In this document: positions 8,378 to 16,526 of the stretch, one piece after another | Layout of the letters: every line of letters begins with the position of its first letter | Position numbering within the stretch: the stretch's first letter is position 1 | DNA from: Spirochaetota bacterium | GTDB taxonomy: Bacteria; Spirochaetota; Brachyspiria; Brachyspirales; JACRPF01 | Direction of reading: 5' to 3' | DNA: 64,000 nucleotides | Assembly: GCA_038043445.1 (NCBI GenBank) | Contig: JBBTBY010000003.1 | Span: 36,601-100,600 of the forward strand | The notes under the pieces: model-generated | Database searches by the model: none | The model's input: the letters and a program-made list of their open reading frames with translations, nothing else | Told to the model about the DNA's origin: nothing | Position numbers and translations under genes: made by a program

Positions 8378-9541
8378 ATGAACATCATTGAAACGATACG
8401 CGACAGAAAGCCGCCGATGCGGACTGACAGTGACTTTGTATATCTGTACCATGTGAAGGAGCTTATCAAGGAACGGACGGCACCGCTCCTGACCATACCC
8501 CGGGAGGAATTGCTCCGGTACATGGAGGGCACGGAATACAAGGACTATTCGAATTTCAGGGAACGCTGCAGGCAGTGGGCACAGGGGATCATCGGAGACT
8601 TCTACCTCTCCATGCTCGCAAAACTCGGCATATCCCTTGAAGAGATACGTGCGTGCATCGCCCTCGACCATGAAGAGAGCCGAACCGCCGTATCGCTCCC
8701 TTTCAGCGCAAGCACATGCCGTATTCAATTGAATGCATGCGCGAACGAATACCGCATTGCTATCCCGGGTCCGGGAACGGGGGATGATGCCCTGTCATGG
8801 GTACAGGGAAGCATATCGCCGTGGGCAGACGCATATATCGAACTCAACAGCAGGACATACTACATACACCGTAATGAATGCACGATCGTCCGCCATGAGC
8901 CGTATGTGAAAATAACAAAGACATCCGTTCTGTTCCGGCAGAAGGAGCACAGATCCCCGATAACCGGGATACGGGCAAGAGCCCTGCCCTATGTCCTCTC
9001 CGATGCGGAATTCATCTTCATGAACATAGACATACTGCTCAATGGCCTCGATGCCATCATCGCCGAACCGCGGTACAAAAATACCGTTCTCGGCTTTGCA
9101 TCGGCGGGTCTTGCCTATTTCGGGGGCGTGCCGGTAACGCTGGGGCTTCTTGCCGAACTCTGGCGGGAAGGGCTGTCTGAAACATGCCCGTACTGCGGGG
9201 GCAGGGCATATATACACTCCGCCGGGGCATCGCCGCTTTCCGGGAGCAATGTGTTCCGTGCATTCTGTCCCGCATGCAGAACACCGGTCATCGGCTCATC
9301 CGCCCGGGGCGCATCGCTGGCACGCGCATTCGTCAACCGCTACCGCAGCAGCGGATACGGGAGATCAACGGACGGCATCGATATCGATTCGATAATAATC
9401 GAACTGGCACAAGCGCAGAAGACCGCCGTATGCGGGGGGAGGGGCTATGTGATAGCAAGCAGCGAGGAGCATGAGGCACAGTTCGGCATGTCGCTCAAGA
9501 AAGGAGGACCGGTCATCGCTCTTGATACGGTAACAGCATAA
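8378..9541 (+). CDS. Hypothetical protein with C-terminal zinc ribbon
   Basis: A 387-residue protein of no family I recognise. The start at 8378 is chosen for the GGAGG 6-7 nt upstream; an earlier ATG at 8348 overlaps the WapI-like gene. Near residue 270 there is CPYCGG, followed about 25 residues later by CPAC, a two-knuckle zinc ribbon. No signal peptide or membrane segment is seen. It overlaps no other gene and is co-directional with the WapI-like gene, so it may share its transcript. Function unknown. Confidence 0.6.
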   Translation: MNIIETIRDRKPPMRTDSDFVYLYHVKELIKERTAPLLTIPREELLRYMEGTEYKDYSNFRERCRQWAQGIIGDFYLSMLAKLGISLEEIRACIALDHEESRTAVSLPFSASTCRIQLNACANEYRIAIPGPGTGDDALSWVQGSISPWADAYIELNSRTYYIHRNECTIVRHEPYVKITKTSVLFRQKEHRSPITGIRARALPYVLSDAEFIFMNIDILLNGLDAIIAEPRYKNTVLGFASAGLAYFGGVPVTLGLLAELWREGLSETCPYCGGRAYIHSAGASPLSGSNVFRAFCPACRTPVIGSSARGASLARAFVNRYRSSGYGRSTDGIDIDSIIIELAQAQKTAVCGGRGYVIASSEEHEAQFGMSLKKGGPVIALDTVTA

Positions 9542-9629
9542 CAAATAGCACTTTCCTGGAATTGCGACAGTTTCTGACATGACACGAAGTTACAATAGGT
9601 ATACCAATGAATGAATGCAAGGAGGCATT

Positions 9630-9893
9630 ATGAACGTACCATTGCGAGTGCATGCTGGGACCACCGGACAGCCCGCCATTGGAAATGTTCTCCTTCTCGA
9701 CTCGGAGATCGACGGGGTACACAGGCTCCTGCAAACGAAAGGACCGGTATTCGCCGTTGATGCATTACGGAACATGTATCCGTGCTCTATAGGGGAAGCG
9801 AAGCGATGCGCGGAATATATCGCGGAGAATTATGAGAAGGAGAAATTCAGACTGCTGAAAGAGATATTGTCTTCACCGAGCGAACGGGAGTGA
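9630..9893 (+). CDS. Small hypothetical protein
   Basis: An 87-residue protein. The start at 9630 has AAGGAGG 5 nt upstream. Residues about 40-70 (VFAVDALRNMYPCSIGEAK...) resemble the helix pair of the ribosomal L7/L12 C-terminal fold that several small proteins of unknown role share; this is a loose likeness. It is the last gene before a strong terminator at 9918. Upstream, CAGTTTCTGACA at 9568 followed by GGTATACC resembles the sequence before the phosphatase gene at 6821. Confidence 0.55.
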   Translation: MNVPLRVHAGTTGQPAIGNVLLLDSEIDGVHRLLQTKGPVFAVDALRNMYPCSIGEAKRCAEYIAENYEKEKFRLLKEILSSPSERE

Positions 9894-9917
9894 TACGAGA
9901 GAGTGCCTCGCAAATAA

Positions 9918-9945
9918 AGAACAAGGGCTCATGAGCCCTTGTTCT
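9918..9945 (+). terminator. Palindromic terminator
   Basis: A perfect 28-base palindrome (arm AGAACAAGGGCTCA) 25 nt after the stop of the small gene at 9630-9893. It shares the ACAAGGG core with the terminator at 6607. The T tract is short, so it may act in both directions or as a weak terminator. Confidence 0.7.
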
Positions 9946-10030
9946 CAGCGATCCTGAGATATTTCTGCTGGTAATAGCATCATTTCTGAGAACTGTATTT
10001 TCGCGCCGGCCGCAATGAACGGAGGGCAGC

Positions 10031-10810
10031 ATGTCGAAAGAACTGCTCGAATATCTGAACGGCAATACTGACGGCAGATTGCGAAAGCTCATCGATACGC
10101 TCCCCGCAACGCCGTCGATAGCATGGTATCCATCTTCCGGCGAAGACTTCCGGGCGCTCCTCTATCTCTCGCCGGAGTATGCGAAGCAGCACCCCGCAGG
10201 CCAAGCAGAGACATTCCCCGATATTTTCCTGTACACCGATCATTGTCCTTGGACAGGATCTAAATTCCTCAGCACGCCGGTAGTCCACGAGGACAAAAGG
10301 ACAAAGATATCCGTACAATATATGGAAGAACTCCCTCGTATAACCGTGCCGGTGGACAGGGAGATAGTACATTTCCCGGACAAGAGCCCCGGATTGGGGA
10401 AGGTCTTTTTTCTGGAGTTACTCGTCGAATCGAATCAGCTCGGGACGTACACATACCCGGTCATTTTCTGTTTTGTCGAGAACGAGGCGTTCTGCGCAAA
10501 GGTATTGCTGAGAAAGAATGCCATCATCTCCCATGCAATTCACGTGCGCTCCGGCGGCGGAGGCGGCGGGGGCGGGAATGCTTCGGGGATATGGGTACCG
10601 AATGTCCTTACGCGGCTGGGATGTAAAGTGATCGTCACGGACAGTCATTATTATCTGCAGAACGGGGATGAGGCGGCGTATCGGTTATATCCGGAGCTTA
10701 GGGGAACACATCCTGTCATGCGGGTGATACGGACGGTAAAAAGCGATGGGTGGTCGGGGCATGGGGATGTGTCTTGGAATATTGTTGATGGGGATGATGG
10801 GAAGAATTGA
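10031..10810 (+). CDS. Modular hypothetical protein with Gly8 linker and a tail repeated downstream
   Basis: A 259-residue protein with two parts separated by eight consecutive glycines (residues about 175-182). The N-terminal part (1-170) has no recognised domain. The C-terminal module (about 191-259) contains VTDSHYYLQNGDEAAYRLYP and ends RTVKSDGWSGHGDVSWN. The DNA for this module reappears as two decayed copies at 10921-11093 and 13088-13278. GGAGGG precedes the ATG by 4 nt. The layout, a constant front part with a displaced tail module, recalls modular toxin-like proteins, but no toxin fold is recognised and this is inference. No signal peptide. Confidence 0.6.
   Translation: MSKELLEYLNGNTDGRLRKLIDTLPATPSIAWYPSSGEDFRALLYLSPEYAKQHPAGQAETFPDIFLYTDHCPWTGSKFLSTPVVHEDKRTKISVQYMEELPRITVPVDREIVHFPDKSPGLGKVFFLELLVESNQLGTYTYPVIFCFVENEAFCAKVLLRKNAIISHAIHVRSGGGGGGGGNASGIWVPNVLTRLGCKVIVTDSHYYLQNGDEAAYRLYPELRGTHPVMRVIRTVKSDGWSGHGDVSWNIVDGDDGKN
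10611..10790 (+). repeat. Tail repeat, copy 1 (intact, within the gene)
   Basis: The segment coding for the C-terminal module of the protein at 10031. Two further copies on the same strand lie at 10921-11093 and 13088-13278. They share long identical runs such as AACGGGGATGAGGCGGCGTA. Confidence 0.85.
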
Positions 10811-10902
10811 ACCACGAAAATCACGAAAATACACGAAAAAGAAAAGAGAATTGAAGACCAGATCTCTTCTCCCCTTTCGTGCTTTTCGTCTGTTTCGTGG
10901 TT
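10810..10902. repeat. Inverted CACGAAAA element
   Basis: Outer arms AACCACGAAA (10810-10819) and TTTCGTGGTT (10893-10902), with further CACGAAA units inside the left arm and TTTCGTG units inside the right. It separates tail copies 1 and 2 and begins at the stop codon of the gene. It belongs to the same general type as the CACGAATT inverted repeat at 34790-34867. Confidence 0.7.
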
Positions 10903-10920
10903 TTCTCTGCTTAATCCGCT

Positions 10921-11093
10921 GTCTGGGAAATAACGTCATCATCACGGACAGTCATTACGGGCTGCACAACGGGGATGAGGCGGCGTATCGGTTATATCCG
11001 GAGCTTAGGGGGACGCATCCTGCCATGCGGGTCATCAGGACGGTAAAGAGTGAGGGATGGTCAGGACATGGGGATGTTTCGTGGAATGTTTAA
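10921..11093 (+). pseudogene. Tail repeat, copy 2 (orphan C-terminal module)
   Basis: A second copy of the 3' module of the gene at 10031, still open and ending in its own TAA at 11091-11093, but without a start codon or front part. The encoded peptide reads VIITDSHYGLHNGDEAAYRL and ends GWSGHGDVSWNV. Its left end is joined to the CACGAAAA element; its right end meets the AT-rich block holding the GmrSD-like gene. Confidence 0.7.
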
Positions 11094-11169
11094 TGGATAG
11101 TTAAAACCATTCAAGTACATTCATGCACCAAGTAAACGTATTCTTATAACAAAAACACCATAGAGTGAA

Positions 11170-12966
11170 TTAATCAAAGTATTTTATTTGTACTTTATAA
11201 TTATCTGAGAACCAAATATAGTTAATCAGTTTTATTATCGATTTAAGTCTTCTGTCTATTGCATCTTTATCCCATTTTTGAGCAGGATCAAACCCATACG
11301 CGTCGTATGCTTTTTTATGTATATTAGCGCTCGCACGCGGGTGTTCAATTTTTGAAACAATTGATTTTGTCAAGAATGCCCCGTCTTGTCGATATGCCTT
11401 ACACTTCTTTTGCCATTTTTTCTGCACCGATGAATTCATAGGCAGCGGCAGCAAAGTCAGATTTCCGATACTTTTTGAAAACAAAGCATATTCTTTTTCG
11501 CTCAAAGACAAAAATGAGTTATCAAAGCCGTCTCTTCTAGTACACTTATCTTTTGGCAATATATGTTCAACTGATTTATTTAAGTGATAACCGCCATCTA
11601 GGTATCTGCTAATTTCACTAAGCAAAAGCAAAGTTTTTTTGTGATCTTTGCTTTCATCATACTTAAAATCACGTAAAGACCCTAAAAACTTATCTTTATT
11701 GTTATATATAAGGTCATCAAAAAGCTTTTTTACAAATATTTTCTCGTCATCCGTCAATGATGTTTTGCTTCTGATTTTTCGTTGCCGTATCGATTTTGAT
11801 ATTTCGCAGAATTCTTTTTCGAGAATATTTGTTTTTAGCTTTGAAAAAACAAATATGTATGTAATTATTAATAAATAATTAGAAACAAGTTTATCGAGAA
11901 ATTTATTTTCTTTTGTCGACGCGGCAATTAAAATAATATACGATTGTCTAAAGTTCAATTCATTCATTCTGCCCACTGGTCCCTGTTTCGTTTGTGACAA
12001 TTCTTTATACTTGTTCGCGATGAAACTAAGACCACTGACTAATTCACTGATGCGTTGCACTCCATTTTCTTTTATTTGCTCTTTCATTTTTATATATATC
12101 TTTGCCTTGCTGATGTAATCTCCTGTTGACATAATGTAGTGCTTGAAAAAAGTTGATGTTCTTACGATATACTCTCCTTTGTTGTTTGAAAGAATGGCAA
12201 GGAAATTTTCCCACTTATTCAAGAAACCTGTTATTGCAGTTTCAGTCGTCTTTTTTTTATCAAATGTACTGATGCATAGATTTTTTATCAAATCAATCGG
12301 TTCTAATTTTACTCCTCGATCATTAATAGATTCAAACACAGAATATGCGCTTCCAATATCACTACACATTATTTTAATAACCCAGATGTTTTTAAATATA
12401 TATTGGCATATTTTTTTTAAGTGATTCAGCTTGTGTTCATTAAGCTGCTCACATATTTCGGAATATACTTTTTTGAGATTTTTATCGGCAGGCGTAGTGA
12501 TTTTAGCCGCATCTATTCTTTTTTCATCGCCCGACAATAACTCTGAGTAAAAATGTCCATCCGCTTTTTCGAGCTTTAGCTTCGGAGCCTTCGCATCTAA
12601 TTTTTGAGTATAATAGAAAGATTCACAATTATCAATAAACTCTTTATCATCCCTGTTTATATTTCGTTTTGCAGAATATAGCTTTACGATGGCCGATATT
12701 ATTAAAGTCAATGTAATAATCCTCTGCTGCCCATCAATAACAAGATATTTATTATTTATCCCCAGCGACTCCTCAACAAATACCATGCTGCCAATAAAAA
12801 ATTCACTTTTTGAATCAACTCCGTCAGTAATGTCTGTTAATAAATCAGCTACGTTTTTTTTCTCCCATACATAATTACGCTGTAAATTTGGAATCACAAA
12901 CACATCTTTTTTTGACCCCATAAAATCATATAATGTACATTCCGATCCATTAAATGGGTTTTTCAT
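11170..12966 (-). CDS. GmrSD-like DUF262/DUF1524 restriction endonuclease
   Basis: A 598-residue single-chain member of the GmrSD/DUF262 family, which includes type IV enzymes that cut modified (glucosylated hydroxymethylcytosine) phage DNA. The N-terminal DUF262 half shows IPNLQRNYVW, then FIGSMVFV and VIDGQQRIITL, the nucleotide-binding DGQQR motif. The C-terminal DUF1524 half shows the His-Me-finger motif SVEHILPKDK and GNLTLLPLPMNSSVQKKWQ. All key residues look intact. The gene is strongly AT-rich and transcribed against its surroundings, and sits between two copies of a neighbouring gene's tail, so it was almost surely acquired. No partner gene is present. Confidence 0.85.
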   Translation of the reverse strand: MKNPFNGSECTLYDFMGSKKDVFVIPNLQRNYVWEKKNVADLLTDITDGVDSKSEFFIGSMVFVEESLGINNKYLVIDGQQRIITLTLIISAIVKLYSAKRNINRDDKEFIDNCESFYYTQKLDAKAPKLKLEKADGHFYSELLSGDEKRIDAAKITTPADKNLKKVYSEICEQLNEHKLNHLKKICQYIFKNIWVIKIMCSDIGSAYSVFESINDRGVKLEPIDLIKNLCISTFDKKKTTETAITGFLNKWENFLAILSNNKGEYIVRTSTFFKHYIMSTGDYISKAKIYIKMKEQIKENGVQRISELVSGLSFIANKYKELSQTKQGPVGRMNELNFRQSYIILIAASTKENKFLDKLVSNYLLIITYIFVFSKLKTNILEKEFCEISKSIRQRKIRSKTSLTDDEKIFVKKLFDDLIYNNKDKFLGSLRDFKYDESKDHKKTLLLLSEISRYLDGGYHLNKSVEHILPKDKCTRRDGFDNSFLSLSEKEYALFSKSIGNLTLLPLPMNSSVQKKWQKKCKAYRQDGAFLTKSIVSKIEHPRASANIHKKAYDAYGFDPAQKWDKDAIDRRLKSIIKLINYIWFSDNYKVQIKYFD

Positions 12967-13087
12967 GAACTCTCCTTCACTAATATTTATTCCTTATCCA
13001 AGCAATGCATTTGCCTTTGAATTCATTTACATTACATTCGGCTGCAAATATTGTATTCCACTATTCTATTAGCGTCAAGGTGCGGGG

Positions 13088-13278
13088 CTGTCTGGTAAAT
13101 AAAATCATCATCACGGGCAGTCATCACGGGCAGTCATTACGGGCTGCAGAACGGGGATGAGGCGGCGTACTGATTATATCCGGAGCATCGGGGGGGCGCA
13201 TCCTGCCATGCGTGTGATACGGACGGTTAAGAGCGAAGGGTAGTCGGGGCATGGGGATGTGTCGTGGAATGTTGTTGA
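13088..13278 (+). pseudogene. Tail repeat, copy 3 (decayed)
   Basis: A third copy of the 3' module of the gene at 10031. It is closest to copy 2 at its left end (GCTGTCTGG..AAATAA) but carries stops in the ancestral frame, indels and an internal duplication of CACGGGCAGTCAT. It closes the right side of the block containing the GmrSD-like gene. From 13279 to the AraC start at 13471 I see no gene; that stretch presumably holds the AraC promoter. Confidence 0.75.
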
Positions 13279-13470
13279 GCCAATCCATGTACTTGTTACT
13301 GACGATCAAGGACCATCGCCGGGAAATTATTGAATTAAGAATCATATATTGTTTTCCCAGCAACTGCCAGCACTGCATCTCAATGCTGCAGAAGTATGCA
13401 ATATTGACGTAACGGACAAGACAATATACTGTCATGAGCGGACACGATCCCCCTATTGCCGGCAGGTGCC

Positions 13471-14262
13471 ATGAGCGATCCCGAAACAGCTGTTGCATCG
13501 TATTTTTTGACGATGCTGTATCTGAAAAAACACCTGCTCTTCAACTCGCATGCAGCCGGTCCGCAATCCGGTTTCCCGAATTCCTGCATCGGCTACGTTA
13601 TTCAGGGCGCCGTGGATTTTATCGCAAAGTCAGGAACGCTTCACGCGGACCAAGGGGACATCATCTATATACCCAAGGGGCAGAAATATGTTTCCCGCTG
13701 GCGCGGCTCGCCCGAGATCGAATTCTATTCCCTGAACTTCGAGTTCAGATCGAACGTGCTGCCGGGGGACCCGTACAAATTCCAGATCATAAAGGATGCA
13801 GAAGATGCGGTCAAATGTTCTCTCGATCGTATCTATAGTGCTTTGAATGCGAATGACCTCAGTTTGGGCATTGGAGAGTTCTATATGCTCTATCACACTT
13901 TGTCGCGGGAACTCGTCTATTCCGGATCACGGCCCGGCATAACCGAAGTGAAAGCGGCGATCGAGTATATTGAAAGCCATTATCTGCATGATTTTACCAT
14001 TGCACACCTTGCCATACTGTGCAATCTAAGCGAATCACGGTTCTTCACCTTGTTTAAAAAGTCGACGGGGTGTACGCCCGTCGAATATAAGAACAAAGTA
14101 AGGATACAGCACGCGGTGAACTATCTTGTTACCGGCACGAATACCGTGGAATGGATAAGTGAAAACCTCAATTTCAGCTCGCCGGCGTATTTCAGGAAAG
14201 TATTCAAAACGATCATGGGAATAACGCCGAAAGAAATGCGGCAGCAGATCACATCAATGTAG
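13471..14262 (+). CDS. AraC-family transcriptional regulator
   Basis: A 263-residue regulator. Residues about 30-110 form a cupin-like sensor (QGAVDFIAKSGTLHADQGD, a beta-barrel pattern), and about 165-260 hold the double HTH: first helix pair DFTIAHLAILCNLSESRFF, second ending FSSPAYFRKVFKTIMGITPK, the AraC signature. The start at 13471 has a weak GGCAGGTG site; a TTG at 13456 is possible. It stands 165 nt upstream of, and on the same strand as, the seven-gene dehydrogenase/hydrolase cluster (14428-22873), which it most likely controls, probably in response to a sugar. Confidence 0.85.
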   Translation: MSDPETAVASYFLTMLYLKKHLLFNSHAAGPQSGFPNSCIGYVIQGAVDFIAKSGTLHADQGDIIYIPKGQKYVSRWRGSPEIEFYSLNFEFRSNVLPGDPYKFQIIKDAEDAVKCSLDRIYSALNANDLSLGIGEFYMLYHTLSRELVYSGSRPGITEVKAAIEYIESHYLHDFTIAHLAILCNLSESRFFTLFKKSTGCTPVEYKNKVRIQHAVNYLVTGTNTVEWISENLNFSSPAYFRKVFKTIMGITPKEMRQQITSM

Positions 14263-14427
14263 AAGGGATAACAGACGCATGCCGTACTGTAGAATAGTGT
14301 CTGTTTATTGCAGTATAGTACCTTGTCCGGTATCAGGCCGGATGTATATTGTCTGCATATGATCGTCACCATCCGGGACAGGTAACGATGCCGATGAGAC
14401 AGCAGGAACGGATCGAAGGAGACACTG

Positions 14428-15441
14428 ATGGACGGCTCGTGTATCGTATTTGAGTCGACAGGCAAGGCTGTGGTAAAACAGATCGATGTCCCTCAGCCGA
14501 AAGCGGATGAAGTTCTGCTGGAGAACGAATACACCGTGATAAGCGCCGGCACGGAACGGGCTAATCTGATGAACCTGCCGAACACCGGAAGCGAAGAACA
14601 GGGTTTTCCATTCTACCCCGGTTACTCAGGGTCGGGCCGCGTCATGTCAGTCGGCGATGAAGTTACTGATCTCAACATCGGTGACCGTGTCGTGGTCAAC
14701 TGGGGCGGCCACCGTTCGCATTCGATACGAAAGGCGAAGACGATACTCAAGATCGATGACAGTTCTATTGACATGCTCGACGCCGCGTTCGCGCCTATCG
14801 CCTCATTTTCATTCCTGGGTGTGCGTAAGCTGAAACTTGAATTGGGCGAATCCGCAATGATAGTCGGCCAGGGTATACTGGGCGTATTCGCGCTTCAGAT
14901 CGCCGTTCTCTCCGGGGCTATCCCGGTGATAGCATCGGATCTCGACCCGACACGCCGTGCGCTGGCACTCAAGCTCGGTGCGGCATCTGCTTTTTCTCCC
15001 GTCGAAGATAATTATGCAGAGAAGGTGAAAGCGGCGACGGGCGGCAACGGGCCCAACGCTGTGGTCGAAGTTACCGGCTCTGCCATTGCGCTTAAGCAGG
15101 CATTGGAGTATGTGGCGTGGGAGGGGCGTATATCCCTTCTCGGCTGCACCCGTATTTCCGATGTACCCATCGACTTCTACAAGTATGTACACCGCCGCGG
15201 TATAAGCCTCATCGGGGCGCACACCTCCGCCAGGGCGCAGATGGAATCTTCTCCCGGACATTGGACGGAGCATGACGATTACCGTACGTTCCTGAAGCTT
15301 GTTGCGGCAAAGAAGATGCAGACGAGACCGCTCATCTCCGAGATCGTTTCACCATTGGATGCGCCGGCTGTCTATGCCCGCCTTGCGGAGAAAAAAGATC
15401 CGCCGTTGGGAATTGTTTTTGATTGGGCAAAGATAGGATAA
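14428..15441 (+). CDS. Medium-chain NAD(P)-dependent dehydrogenase
   Basis: A 337-residue medium-chain dehydrogenase/reductase. The N-terminal catalytic domain carries SAGTER and the GYSGSGRV..VG strand-turn typical of the BchC/threonine-dehydrogenase-like branch; the Rossmann fold follows with VGQGILG (residues about 148-154) and an acidic residue after the second strand (ASDLDPTRR), favouring NAD. The structural-zinc Cys cluster is absent. AAGGAG lies 7 nt upstream. First gene of the cluster; it probably oxidises a polyol or sugar hydroxyl. Substrate is not readable from sequence. Confidence 0.8.
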   Translation: MDGSCIVFESTGKAVVKQIDVPQPKADEVLLENEYTVISAGTERANLMNLPNTGSEEQGFPFYPGYSGSGRVMSVGDEVTDLNIGDRVVVNWGGHRSHSIRKAKTILKIDDSSIDMLDAAFAPIASFSFLGVRKLKLELGESAMIVGQGILGVFALQIAVLSGAIPVIASDLDPTRRALALKLGAASAFSPVEDNYAEKVKAATGGNGPNAVVEVTGSAIALKQALEYVAWEGRISLLGCTRISDVPIDFYKYVHRRGISLIGAHTSARAQMESSPGHWTEHDDYRTFLKLVAAKKMQTRPLISEIVSPLDAPAVYARLAEKKDPPLGIVFDWAKIG

Positions 15442-15455
15442 AGGAAGGCTCTACC

Positions 15456-16493
15456 ATGTTACAAGCGCAAGAAAACAATAGTGAGGCAAAAATTTTAACA
15501 GACCGCACGGTGCTGGTACTTGGCGGTACCGGGGCGATGGGCGTGTATCTGGTGCCAGAACTCGCGGCCATGGGATACGAAGTCAAGGTGGTTTCCGCCG
15601 ATGATGCCGTATCCAGCGACCCAAAAGTATCCTATGTCAAGGCCGACGCAAAAAACAGTGAGATCATGAAAGAACTCTTGAAAGGGAAATTCGACGCCAT
15701 CGTCGACTTTATGATCTACGGGACGGAGGAGTTCAGGGGGAAGCACGAGCTCCTGCTGCAAAGCACGGCGCACTACCTATTCCTCTCTTCCTATCGCGTG
15801 TATAACGAGACGGTCCCAATTACTGAAGAGTCGCCTCGGCTGCTTGATACATCGAAAGACAAGGAATTCCTGGCAACCGAGGATTACTCCCTATACAAGG
15901 CGCGCGAGGAGGACATCCTTCAAAGTTCGACGTTCGATAACTGGACGATCATAAGGCCGGCCATAACCTATTCGAAAAGGCGTTTTCAGCTGACGACGCT
16001 TGAGGCGCATGTGGTCGTGGCCCGCGCGATGAAAGGCTTGCCGATCGTTATCCCGCGCGAGGCGCTTTCGGTGCAGGCGACCATGAGCTGGGCGGGCGAT
16101 GTGGCAAAGATGATCGCACGGCTCCTTTGCAACCCCGCGGCCTTGCGCGAACGCTTTACCCTGGCCACCGCTGAACATCGCAGCTGGGGTGAGATCGCTG
16201 AGTACTATAAGGAGATCATCGGCCTGCACTATGTGCCTGCCGACACTGAAGACTACTTGAAGATCATGGGCGGTTCGCACTATGCTCGATACCAGCTGCA
16301 ATACGACAGATTATTTGAGCGTGTTGTCGATAACTCAAAAATATTAAAGATCACCGGGCTTGTGCAGGAAGAGCTGATGCCGCTCCGCAAAGGACTTGAA
16401 AAAGAACTGTCCGCGTTGCCAAAAGACATGGTCTGGCAGGACGCAAGCGGCATCGGGAAGGAAATGGACGACTACGTGAGACGACACGGATAA
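15456..16493 (+). CDS. NAD-dependent epimerase/dehydratase-like protein
   Basis: A 345-residue extended short-chain dehydrogenase-like protein. The nucleotide loop GGTGAMGVYL (residues about 20-30) is followed by a strand of the KADAKN type and a DFMIYGTEEF region. The usual YxxxK is represented by DYSLYKAREE, so the catalytic Tyr and Lys appear kept. The start at 15456 has AAGGAAGG upstream; the gene begins 14 nt after the preceding stop. It likely acts on a nucleotide sugar or free sugar derivative together with its neighbours. Confidence 0.75.
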   Translation: MLQAQENNSEAKILTDRTVLVLGGTGAMGVYLVPELAAMGYEVKVVSADDAVSSDPKVSYVKADAKNSEIMKELLKGKFDAIVDFMIYGTEEFRGKHELLLQSTAHYLFLSSYRVYNETVPITEESPRLLDTSKDKEFLATEDYSLYKAREEDILQSSTFDNWTIIRPAITYSKRRFQLTTLEAHVVVARAMKGLPIVIPREALSVQATMSWAGDVAKMIARLLCNPAALRERFTLATAEHRSWGEIAEYYKEIIGLHYVPADTEDYLKIMGGSHYARYQLQYDRLFERVVDNSKILKITGLVQEELMPLRKGLEKELSALPKDMVWQDASGIGKEMDDYVRRHG

Positions 16494-16526
16494 TGAATCC
16501 GTAATACTACAGGATTGAAGAAGAAT

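Noticed and set aside
10746..11093. A 115-codon frame giving tail copy 2 its own start
   Set aside because: Its first half translates the CACGAAAA repeat and part of the upstream gene in another frame; only the last 58 codons are meaningful.
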